Assembly (NCBI GenBank): GCA_963070105.1
Contig: OY718808.1
Coordinates: 4,565,738 to 4,629,737, forward strand
Direction: 5' to 3'
DNA: 64,000 nucleotides
Origin: Litomosoides sigmodontis
Lineage: Eukaryota > Nematoda > Chromadorea > Rhabditida > Onchocercidae
Made by a program: the position numbers and the translations under genes. The notes beneath the pieces are model-generated. The model was not told the DNA's origin, ran no database searches, and was given only the letters and a program-made list of their open reading frames with translations. This document shows, one piece after another, positions 24,767-35,900 of the stretch (position 1 is its first letter; each line of letters begins with the position of its first letter).

Positions 24767-25760
24767 ATGTCATTAGATTCATTATCAAAAGTGCAACCAG
24801 ATCTGTTAATGGCTGATAATTTAAAGCAGATGTCACATTTGCTTCCACTTAACGATACGAAACCAGTGAATGAGCCAGCATCTGTACACAAAAAAGATTT
24901 GAACGCACCTAAACGTTAGTTTTTAAAATTTTCTATCACTCTGTCTCTTCCATACAGCTTGTTCCACTTGATTGCTGTCCCAAATAGGGAACAGGTTCTA
25001 GATAATTCTTCAGATAATATATCAGTTTGTGTAACTTGTGCAGGAACAAAATTCTGTACTGGTCATTGAATATAGCTAAGTTGGAAGTTTCATATTTTGT
25101 TAATACGCGGTAAATTTGCTGTATTTACCTGCCTTTATTATGGTGAGAAGCAGCGTTATGCAGGAAATATGCATATGGTATTTAATAGATGTGGTAACAA
25201 ACCAGAACGATCATGAACTGTTAAGTAAGCATTCAAGAATGCGTAAAACTGTTGCAAATGTTGTGGACGAACGTCGTATAATTGGTGGAAATGCATATGC
25301 TGAACATTTCATAAGGTAGGTATTGTACATACCTTCTTGAGATCCTTTTGTTGATTTCAGTAAAAATGTCGATAACATACTGATTTGCAGAATTATCCCT
25401 CACTTTTTATAATTTACTAAATTTGTTTTAAACAGTTTTTGACACTGTTGACACATAGTTAAGGGCGTTGTTAACTTATACTTCTGAAAAATAAATTAAA
25501 ATTGACATGTAATTTCTTAATTTTTCTTCTTTGACTAAACTTTGCAATTTTATTTAATGAGAAATGCGCTATATATTACTCCTTCCCAAAAATATCTTCC
25601 TAAATCTTTTTTTAGAGAATTGAAAACAGCGTCTCAGATAAACCGTGCTCCCCCCGGATTATCACACAGTTCACATTTGCACTGGGATTTGCTGCTTGGG
25701 AGAGATGAGACAATCGAACCTTGTGATTACTTGAATTTCGATCACACTGCTAAATTTTGA
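24767..25760 (+). CDS. Proteasome maturation protein (POMP/UMP1)
   Basis: Three exons: 24767-24914, 25189-25315, 25616-25760 (TGA); 139 residues, almost the length of human POMP (141). POMP is the chaperone that guides assembly of the 20S proteasome core and is degraded once the particle is active. The C-terminal third matches the family signature: INRAPPGLSHSSHLHWDLLL then GRDETIEPCDYLN aligns with the POMP stretch ending in LSLDVLRGNDETIGFEDILN. DETI is at about 122-125. The N-terminal half (MADNLKQMSHLLPLND) is only weakly family-like, as is usual for POMP. All joins are phase-consistent. MED6 follows after 218 bases on the same strand, an operon-like spacing. Confidence 0.85.
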
Positions 25761-25807
25761 TTAATGATATTTGTTTTATTATATATGGTCATGATGTTCA
25801 TTGTTCC

Positions 25808-25813
25808 AATAAA
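25808..25813 (+). terminator. Poly(A) signal of POMP
   Basis: AATAAA 48 bases after the POMP stop codon, inside the short POMP-MED6 gap. Confidence 0.6.
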
Positions 25814-25960
25814 TGATAACCTTTTTTGTGTTTAACATCGTATCGGTTATTTACCGTTATCATATTATTGGCTTCCCTATCTATGGGAGCCATTGAATTC
25901 ATCGGAAGGTGAAAAGGTGTAAAAAAATCGGATGTGATGTGTTTTGCAACACTGGCAGTA

Positions 25961-25966
25961 TTGCAG
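25961..25966 (+). other. Candidate trans-splice acceptor for MED6
   Basis: TTGCAG lies 12 bases before the MED6 ATG and downstream of the POMP poly(A) signal. This is the arrangement expected when a downstream operon gene receives a spliced leader. Motif evidence only. Confidence 0.4.
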
Positions 25967-25978
25967 GAGAGAAAAAAA

Positions 25979-28405
25979 ATGATGCAAACAGGTGGACCGG
26001 GTCGACCTGTCATGATGGGACAGTCACAAGGTATTTCATGCTCCACTCTGCATTATTTTTACTTTTTGATAGGTCTGGTAGGTCTTTTAATGGTTTTTTT
26101 CTAACTCTATTTTGTTTTACTGTTTCGAAGACCTGTTCATATAACCAGGCGGGTTGAGGCATATATTATTTCATTTGTGGTAACTAAAATATTTCGTAAT
26201 AAATGAAATCACAAGGTACTTTAATGAATTCAGTTTGGATTACATCACATCACTGTAGTTTTTTTTAATCAAAGTTCCGTCGTCCAGTGTTAATCGTTTT
26301 TGATTGTACAGTTAAAATTTTTACCCTGCGCAAGTTCGTAGAGCTATTTAGCAATTTGTAGTCATTTGCTGTACGAAGTAAAAGCTTAGTTCTATGCTTC
26401 CTAATAAAGCTTCTTTCGTTAAAAAAAAAAAATATTTTTCTCTTGTCTTTAATGAGTTAGATGAAATACATTTTTTCAGATAATGATCGATTTTTAGCAA
26501 CCATAAAATGAAATTTTATATCTTGGTATATCGTTCTAGTTAGTCACTTCTTCCTTAATTAATGTTAGCAAGTACATGTCAGTAAGAACATTTCTGTCCC
26601 ACAGGTACTTACATGGGTGTACCAAATGTCGGTTCTCAACCTAGCTCTGCTTATCAGCAAACCATTTCCATGCTTCACCAGTCATTCAAAAATCCGAATT
26701 GGCCTCCGAACTTTATAACTCCTGATAATGTCTTGGATTATTTTTGTGATCCGGGAAACGTTTTTTATGATGTTTCTTCATGCAATCAACACATCAGAAT
26801 GCAAAATCTCAATCGACCTGTGCACGAGTGCTTACAGTAAGTTGAAGTCCTAGATTTTATTTCCAATGCTTGCTAAAACCTGTTTTTTAGTTCACTCTAG
26901 TTTTCCGGTTTGGCAAACGAAAAGCAGACATTACATCCAAAAATTATGGATAGTACTTGATTTGCCATATAGTTTTGGGAAAGAAGGAATTTTTATGAAT
27001 TCGGTATTTCGGGGTTGCTACTTTTCGATAGCTTGAATTGTCAAAATGCAATTACTTCAACTACAAAAAGTTTAGTAAGACATAAGTAATGGGGTTTAAT
27101 TACTGATGTTATAAACTTTGATAGAAAACGTTGTGATACCGGGTAAATTTTAAGGAACCTTATAGATGCTTCACTAACCTGTTTGTTATAAACGATTTAA
27201 ACTGCTAATCTGGAATGAGTTGAAATGTGGAGTTGAACTAATCAGTACGAAAATTATTTTACATGTTCTTTAGGTCTATGCAAGGTATCCAGTACACGGT
27301 TGTTGGTACGTTCTCTCCGTTGTATGTAATAATGAAGCAACGTCGGAACAGTCCCACAAATGGTGATTTATTAATGGGTTATTAATACTAATATATATTT
27401 ATTCAAAAAAGTGTTTGAGAAGTGTACAATAGCCACAGTAATTCTTTAAGTTACACCTCTGGCTTATTACTACATAGTAAACGGCACGGTGTATCAATGT
27501 CCGGATATTTATACATATGTTCAATCAAAATTGATTAGCATTGTTGATCCACTTCGACAAGCGCTTGAACAAGCTCGAAATTTCAATAGGTATTTTTTAT
27601 TTTTTTTCAATAGGTGGTTTTTTCGTTTGGTTATTCACAAAGAGTAAAAACTACTTATTTGGATTTACATGTTACACATGAATTTCGTGACATTTTCAGA
27701 TTTAATATTGCCAAGGGATATTATTGGGAATTCAAAGATTCTAATGGTGAAATTGTCAAGAAAGTAAGTTATTATATGCCAATGGCCTATTTCTTCCACA
27801 CACCTCTTTATCTAATATTCAAGATGATGTTGTAGGAAGTAGAGGAAGAGGAAAAGCCACAGCTTGCTCGAAGTACTTTTTATCAGCGAACTCGAACAGA
27901 CCAGATATTGCGGGAACTTTTTGCTAAATTTCCTCCTCCGGACGATGTTGTATGGGTTTCGTGTTCAATGTTTTGAATTTACTATAACCTTCCGAAATTT
28001 TAGAATATACTTAAGTTTTTGAAACTTTCCAAAACATAAATCGTATTCGATAATTGAATGGCTTAGAAATATAATTTTATGCTTGCACTACTGCGATATC
28101 TTTAGCAATTTAATTTTGGTGGAAATGAAATATCGGAGGAAAACGATGAAGTTGGAAGTGGTGGTATAGCTGATAAACCTGTACAAGGTTCATCTGTAAG
28201 CAATCAAGATTTACCAGCAACAGAAGACTCGACCTCAGGAATCAGCCAGCAGCTCGCTTTTACATCACCATCAAGTGTTCCTCCGACCCCGGCTCATCGA
28301 AGTACTACAGAATCGTCCAGTGGTCCATTAAGTTTTCCAGGAACTGCATCAGCATCAACGGATTCACAGCACGAAACTGAGTCCAAACGTTTTAAAGGGA
28401 GTTAA
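25979..28405 (+). CDS. mdt-6: Mediator complex subunit 6 (MED6)
   Basis: Seven exons: 25979-26030, 26605-26836, 27274-27362, 27451-27589, 27700-27763, 27836-27949, 28106-28405 (TAA); 329 residues. MED6 is a head-module subunit of Mediator, which connects transcription activators to RNA polymerase II in the nucleus. The conserved core runs from about residue 38: FKNPNWPPNFITPDNVLDYF, then FYDVSSCNQ, MKQRRNSPTNVTPLAYYYIV, NGTVYQCPDIYTYVQSKL and FNIAKGYYWEFKD, matching the VLDYF, RQSP-VIPLADYYII and KGYWWHFKD blocks of other MED6 proteins. A roughly 36-residue Gly/Met/Gln/Ser-rich N-terminal stretch and a Ser/Thr/Pro-rich tail of about 100 residues make it longer than human MED6 (about 246). The exon 4 donor sits in a duplicated TTTCAATAGGT that offers a second in-frame donor 24 bases downstream. 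Confidence 0.92.
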
Positions 28406-29309
28406 TGTATATTTTATTTTGTATTTAGAAACATTATGATGCGAAATGAACTGGCATTCATTTTTATTTCATTGTCTTGGAGATAGAAATTATAGAATTG
28501 GGTGGTTACAAGACATATAGGGGCATTGGTACCAACAGAAAATATAGGTGGACACGTTTGTTCTTAAATTATTATTATAGCCATCACCAAGTATTTAACT
28601 ATTTTTAATGAGTCATTAAAACGTTTGCTAGAATCGTACTACACCGCATTCCTTTTTTTTTTTCACAAGCAATACAGTCAAGTTGCATACTTTTTTGCTA
28701 CTGAGAAACTATTAGCTGGTTTTATGTGTTTTAATGAATTGCTGGCATTCAAAAGATATCGATTGTCTTGGATGAGATCTTGATTGAGATAAATCCGGAA
28801 GTCATAGATGCGAAATAAAAAAGTTTTACTTAAATAATTAGGAAACACAACTAGTATATATAGTTTTAAAACTTAGTGAAAGTAATTTGTGGAATATCAT
28901 TTTGTCGATTGCAAAATTTTTACTACATGAATGAACCTGTTGATCCGAATACGAACGGAAATTTGATGATTTCCTGACGTCGAGTGATTCGTTGGGACTT
29001 GCTCAAAATACTCTGAAGCGACTTTTCTGTGTAGTATTCCAGTACTTCTTTTTCACATAGAACAATCGAATTGTCTAAACTTTTCTTCTAGCGTGGGGGA
29101 AATTTAGGACCAATGAAAAAATTTATTCGCATTAGCCAAAAATGATATCATAATATCGATGTCTCAGAAATTTAGAACCTAGATCAATGAAATTGCAGAA
29201 AGAGGAAAGAATAACCAAGTTAAATTGTGAAAGATTAAATACAGCTTCAAAAGTAATTGGAAGATTCAGTAAAATTATATAATTTGCTTTGAAACCTCCC
29301 TGTCAAAAG
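28406..29309. other. Spacer between convergent MED6 and BRI3-like genes
   Basis: Holds the 3' UTRs of both genes. A plus-strand AATAAA is at 28814-28819 and a minus-strand AATAAA (TTTATT on plus) is at about 29128-29133. No exon is seen. Confidence 0.6.
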
Positions 29310-30209
29310 TTACCTGTGTGCTCTTTTTGAAATGCGATGACAAGAAGAACATTCGCGATAGTAAATTATACGGGTGCATAGGAAAAAGCAGAATATAAAT
29401 GAAAGTGGTGGACAGAGCATGCTTACAAGTAGAATTGCTACGACTCGTAGCCAATCTCTGAAATTACATCGTTTAGTAGCAGTTGCTCAAAACAGTCGAG
29501 AATGACGCACTTAAATAGAAGTGTTGTAATTTTGCGGAAAAAATTGTCGGAATAATTTTCATAAAACTTCATTATGGACGAAAGGAAATGGAGAGGGTTT
29601 TGCCCATTTAACAATTAAATTTTCCTCATCAAATTTACTGAAAATAAAACAGTCGTACTTCTTCTTCGTCATAATTCCACGTTTACAAAAATAGCATATT
29701 CTATGATCTCTTGCAAAGTTATTATTCTCTTCGGCCTTGCTATTAGCATTAACTGTAACAGTTAGTGGCCTATCGGGCACCGATTGCTGTTGATAGGGAT
29801 GTGCTATTGCTAAAAAATTCTCAAACTGAGTAAGTAACAAGGAAGAGGGAGGAGTGAAGTAAGCAAGAAAAAACTGATTAGATTTCTTCTATTTGGCGTG
29901 TCATTTCAAAGATGGCGTTGGTCAGATAAACTAAGCGAAGGAAGTGATGATGCTACTATCATTACCTTGTGGCATCATAACTGGCATAATGATTGGTTGT
30001 TCAATTGGTGTGGATGGAGCAGCTACCGATTGAACACCGGATTTCCCCAAAAATCGTGATTGCGATTCTATCGATTCCGGATGAAGCTGCGGTTTTACAA
30101 AGTTTGTTAATCTCATTTCATCATCGTCTAGTCTCGGAAGTGGTGGTGGTGCTGGAGATGATGACGGGTCATCATTGGTCATTCTCTGTAAATATTGTAG
30201 CTCATTCAT
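29310..30209 (-). CDS. BRI3-like CxxC-membrane-CxxC protein
   Basis: Three exons: 30209-29966, 29809-29659, 29457-29310 (TAA); 180 residues. The C-terminal third has the brain-protein-I3 layout: CYFC (120-123), a hydrophobic segment (about 135-159, WLRVVAILLVSMLCPPLSFI), then CSSC (168-171). In BRI3 the same pattern reads CPVC, a membrane stretch and CPNC; such proteins sit in endosomal or lysosomal membranes, with the cysteine pairs likely binding zinc as in the related LITAF fold. The N-terminal two thirds are proline-rich and low-complexity (PSSSPAPPPLPRL, MPVMMP, HPYQQQ), and longer than in human BRI3 (125 residues in total). The exon 2-3 join (AA|GTACGA to TTTCAG|A) is inferred by phase: reading through exon 2 also stays open but gives no membrane segment. 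Convergent with MED6. Confidence 0.72.
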
Positions 30210-32937
30210 TCAATATCTTCCGACATGAGCATTTACGAATATTAAAACAACTGAGTGTTAGATAAATCAAGATTCATACATTGTCCATTGGCAGTAAATA
30301 AATGAATTAATTAGTCGTGCAACAAATTGAACATTTCAAGTAGCACAAAAGCTTATCTAATTCTGGCACTCAGTTGTTTTAATTAATATTCGTAAATGAA
30401 TATTATCAACTACATGTTTTCAGAAATTTTTTTCAATCAACAATCACCTTAACAAGCCAATTAAAGCAGCTTGAGAGGCTTATTTTGGGCTAATTTATCT
30501 TCTTGCATCAAGAACGAAACACATATTTGCGTAGAAGGATGGTTTTTGGTTTAATTGAGAAAAATCTCTGTCAACTGGGACTTTTTCCTTGTTATTTCAG
30601 AAGGTAAATCGGAGAGAAAAGCTGGATGAGTCAGTAAAGGAAGGAAAGTAATAATAATCGTAAATAGCGATCAATGTTCGTCACAACTAACTGTGTTGTG
30701 CAATGAAACATTGTGACGGAGTCAAAGGTAGCAATCTTCATCATCTTTTCGTCAATGATGATGGAGGTTATCTCAGTCGGCATTTTAGCAGAAATTCAGA
30801 TCAATCGGCAAGCTGAGTGGAATGAAAGAAGATTTTTATCGAACAGCTGTAACCTAGAATACACCAAACGTCTTCGCAAATGTTATCAACATGATAGCTT
30901 CCTGGTAACAAGTGACCCTCTATGGCATCAGACATTGTCCACTTCCATCATCTAGTGACCATTTTACAGAGAGACTGAAATCTTTCGAATGTAAAACTCA
31001 ACGATCTTCTTTAAGAGCTTCACAGATCTCTTAAATTTCGTGAACTTCTGAACTGATTTTAATTCTTAAACTCTTTGCTTATTAATTATAGAGCACTCTA
31101 CCTACAATAACTGTAAATCAGATCCACTTATGATAACAACAGTTTGATTTGAGCATTTTTAGCAATATCTCTTGAAGCGTCCTTGTCCTTCTTCATAGTT
31201 CAAAATTTTTGAAGAAATTTTCGAATTAACCACTCGAAATTTCATATGGGCACAGCGCGCGAAACAACAAATGTTAAGAAATATTTTATAATTTTTTCAT
31301 GTTTTCATATGCAAGTTTTTTAATGGGTGGAAAAGCAATCCGTGAAAAGAATCTATCGAACAATAATTCAAACAAACGAAAAATGTAAAAAAAGTTATTT
31401 ATTTTCGACTGCGATATTATTGCGTGAATGATTCATTCCGCTAAAAGTGCTGCAAGGATAGAGAGAACATTGGTAGAGCATATGGATTCTGAAGCATGTG
31501 GAGTTCTATTGGGAATTTACATTAAAATTCTAATTTTTTTGTTCGTCTGGAATAGCATGAAACACGAAAATACTGTTGTAATTCTCCCGAGGAAAGATGC
31601 TACTCACAATTAAGAGAATAGCAAACATTCAGATCTATTTTTAACGAAAATATACTTTTTGATTCATCATGCGATTTATGTCAAGAATATGGATTAGGTT
31701 CCTGAGGAGTGGGTTACGGTTACCCTATCATGCTACAGCTACACAGTCCTATTTGAAAATGAAAAGGAGATGGAGAAACCCTTCACTCTTTCAGAGATCT
31801 ACAGCTATTTGCCAAAATGTCAAACCAGAACGGGTGGAATGCTTTATTTTTTTAATGCTTGAGTGACCAAAAAATGATGTCGAAAAGGGTGAAACAAGAA
31901 ATAGAGATGGGAATTATAATTATCAAAACAATCAAAATTTTAAAATGTAAGGATGGAAATAAAACAGAAACAAATGAAAATGAATATACACACTGCAGTA
32001 TCCGAAATATTTTATAGAAGTGCCTTCAAAAAAAAAAACCAAACCGCTTCATTATTATTCGCGACCGTAGACAACCATTCTTCGAAGGTTACCACCTTGT
32101 CAACTGCGCACAATTTCTATTTTATATAATATTCCGTGACATACTAAAAAGTGAGACAAATCTGGATTAAGACATAAAAACCAACATTAAAAGCCTAATG
32201 GCGTTAATCCTAACAAACTAGGGAAGATTATAATATAACAGGAAAGTGAAGGACTTGTTATAAGTGGTACGACAGATAGAAGTGGATTAAGGAACAAAGA
32301 CAACCAGAACTGAAGAAGGATACTGCCTTTGAAAAATGGAAAAACTAGCATAAAAGTAAACTAAGTAAACCTAGGAAACACAAACAAACATAAAATTCTG
32401 TCCAAAAATCCCAAAATCCACACCAAATCGATACAGATAACAGTTCCGAAGTAAACCATAAACCTTCAGAAAAATTAACGTTTAATTTAATAATGCATAA
32501 CAAAAATAGACCAACGAAATTTTACCAAAAGTGAGGGAGGGGAGTCTCGAATTGGAAGAAAAAAAAGCAAAAGACTATGGAAGAATATATCGTTTAATTT
32601 TCCTAAAACATTCACATAAACGTGAACATTACTTGAAAACGACCTAAACAGAATGTTTGTGCAAAAAACACTAAAAGCAGAAAACAAGAAAATGAATGAG
32701 TACACGATCATATACTCAATCACTAACAATCAAATTTTACGCCTAAAGAAGAAACAGCAGCTCGTTACTTTCTTTGAAAAAAGAATTGCTTACAAGCAAA
32801 ACAAAACCAAGAATTATTATGAATTCAGCTGAAGAAGCTTTTTAAAAAATCCTACAAGAATTAATGACAATATGTTGACCCTGAAACAATACAACTGTTG
32901 CAGCAATCGTCATATTTTCTGCATCACTTCTGGTCCC
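30210..32937. other. 2.7 kb spacer with an inverted repeat
   Basis: Lies between the BRI3-like start and the end of the YYDP-module gene, both minus strand. No supported exon. An inverted repeat with arms 30230-30257 and 30367-30398 lies immediately upstream of the BRI3-like ATG. About 31960-32480 is A-rich on the plus strand. Confidence 0.6.
30230..30398. repeat. Inverted repeat, about 28-bp arms
   Basis: Left arm 30230-30257 (CATTTACGAATATTAAAACA followed by ACTGAGTG) is the reverse complement of 30367-30398 except for a 4-base TTAA insertion in the right arm. The loop is 109 bases. It sits 21 bases upstream of the BRI3-like start codon. Confidence 0.85.
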
Positions 32938-35900
32938 TTATGCATTGTCACAAGAGACACCAGCGATTCCAGCAACCAGACCAGAATTACGCCAAAAATT
33001 CAATTTTGATGTTCCCGCTGAAGCTCTCTCTGGAACCCATTCCTTCTCGTCAGCACAGCTTAAAATCTGATTCAACACTACTTCCATATCGCAACTGAAA
33101 TGAAGTTTTTAGTACAAATACATCATATAAAACTGCACATAGAGTGCAAAAAATTGAATTCTGTAGAGAACAGAAAAGCTCAATGCCGAACCAAAATTTA
33201 AATGAGAATCCAAGCAATTTGAAACAAATCTTGAACAAAGCTGACATAGCAATTTCCTGGTTTGGTATTCCCAATGGTGAACGCAGGCCTTTCATGACAG
33301 ACGATTGTGCGTGAGGAGAATCCGTATTACAGACTGGTACAGAACATGGTGTTTTCAGCGCGGCCAAATCTCGCAGTATTCGATCCGTGCTACTGAAATT
33401 AAATTTTCATCTCAAAAATATTTCATTAAAAAATTGCCTACTCTTCTAAATTTCTTCTCTTTATAATATGGCTGGATTACCCTACTGAAATAAGAAAAAT
33501 TTACTTGAATGGAAGATCAGCGATAAATTTATCTGCATTAAAATTAGTCAGTCCCGATCGTTTTATATCTTGTTCATTAGTTGCTCTACCAACTTCATTC
33601 TGTTCCGCAAAACTGTGCAATTCCAATGTCTCTGGCCGTTTATAGCGATTCTCCTACAAAGATATCTATTATTTCTATATTTCAGTTATTCCGAATTCTG
33701 AATTCAGTGATAAATTGAATTTATACATAAAGGCTATTCGGATAAAAATACAAAGTTGAATGAAGATGCTAAAAATGGTGAATGACAAAGCATGAGAGAA
33801 AAACTAGCCATGATCTGTTGAGGAGGAGGAGTACTGTTCTCGACATCATCAGCATTAGCGGTTGTGCCTGTATCACATGATGAAGCTATGATGTCTGCAT
33901 ACGAGAAAGGTTTTTGTGCATTGCAATTTCCTTGATTGTTCCCTTTTTTATCCCATTCAGCTGAGGTTTTATCAAATAACGTCTGCAACAACCAACATAA
34001 GCATCAACATAAGAGTTATATTTAAGATGGAAGGATTAAGTGATAAAATCATAGCATTGCTACGTTCCCTACTTCAAGCCATTTTTCTACCGGTTAGACT
34101 GAGATCACTGATAATTTAGCCGTGTGATCCTCATGAAATTAATATTTCTTGTGTTAAACATAATTTAGTTGAAAACACGCCTCGGAACCTTCAAACAAAC
34201 ATGAACATAAACAGATACCACAGAACATGCAGCGTTAAAATCATCGTTTGATGAGAGCGTTGAAAATGATAATTCAGCAGTCGAAAAAGTGTCTTTCAAT
34301 ACTTCATTGATCTATAAACATATCTTATTTCAATATATGCAAAGAGAAATTAAGATGAACAGATGAAAGAAGCTTGAATATTTACGACATTACAATATTA
34401 AGAAGTTCCGAATAAACATGACACTAAAAATGGGATAAAAGCTAACATTTGTGGAAGTATTCGTGATAGCATCACTAGTTCTAACTGTGCCTGGCGGTAA
34501 TTGTCCTCGAGCTAAAGCAGCACCGTAAGATGTTAGTGGTACGTCCATTGCGTCGGCAACGCTTGGCTGAGAAACTGTAGGGAGTGCATTCGGATTGACT
34601 ACCATTCGACTGTTGCTGTAACCTGCCAGTGGTGGCATAACGGAGCTGCTACCAACGGAGTGTGGCTGTCGCTTCTTCCAACCATCAACGGAAGGCATTT
34701 CAAAGTAGTACCCATCAGTTTCCGGATCATAATATCTGGAAAGACCTTACTTGTGTCACTTTCTCTGGCATTTGATACTGCAAGACTTTTCAGATTTCAT
34801 TACCTAATATGCGCTGTTCCCAAATTAAGAACAACTGAAAGTCCGAAAATAGAACTTACTGAATGTGAGGAGAAAAATGACCTATACTGTTATACTGATA
34901 TCCATACGGGTCGGTTCCACCATATGCAACAAAATTTGGATCAGCCCATAAGCATGATAATCCATCCTACAAAGTAAGATTTGCAATATTTTTAAAATTA
35001 ATTACGTTAAACAATCTTTCCATGGTGTGAAGCTTTCAGAAGAAAAGATTAGTAATAATAATAGAAAATCACTCCGTCTTCAAGCTGTTTCTTTTCGTGA
35101 GCAGGATTTCGTCGACGCCAGCCACGGGAACCTTTCGAATCATAATAGAAACCATCAGTTTTTGGATCATAATACCTGAGAGAGGAAATAAATAACTATT
35201 AGTACATGAAAATTCATCATAGGGAACAAAAAACTAGAGAATGAGAATTATCGAACCAGTATGCATCCTTGAAATCATTTGATGTTTTCATCACCTTTCC
35301 ATCCACACTAGTTATTTCATGCTGCTTTCGTTCCTGCCGCATCAGTTCGCCTGTAACTTACACGCTCAGCCGATTTGCTTGATAGGTCATGTATCGAAAA
35401 ATTAATTAAACTTATCAGAAAATGTTAAGCTAATTTTAACAACTTCTATTTATCAAACACGTACCATGCTTTGTAGAAGAATGCATGTAAATTAATAGTT
35501 ATGAACAAAGAGTAAGTTACACAGTACTAAGAGCATCCAAAAAATACAAATGTAAACACATACTATTTGCATCCAACTTTCCAGCTGTTCGAGGACCACT
35601 ATTGCTTGCACTACCAACATTCAAACTCTTCTTGTTGACACGCTGACGGAAACGTTTTCGTCTTCGGTCATCATCCATTGCTCCACGTACAAGTGTTGTC
35701 GTATCATCATTGCTGTTGCCATTCTGCTGTGATTGTAAATTTCGACTTTGTGTGTTATACTGACTTCTCAATACTTCTTCTTGATGCATTATTTCTTCTA
35801 TCTGTGATGATGGCGATGAAACTATAAGCATGAGACAGTTAATATGCATAAAGACAAGTTATTAATTTTTTGATACGAAATTAAAGATCAATTTCGTCAC

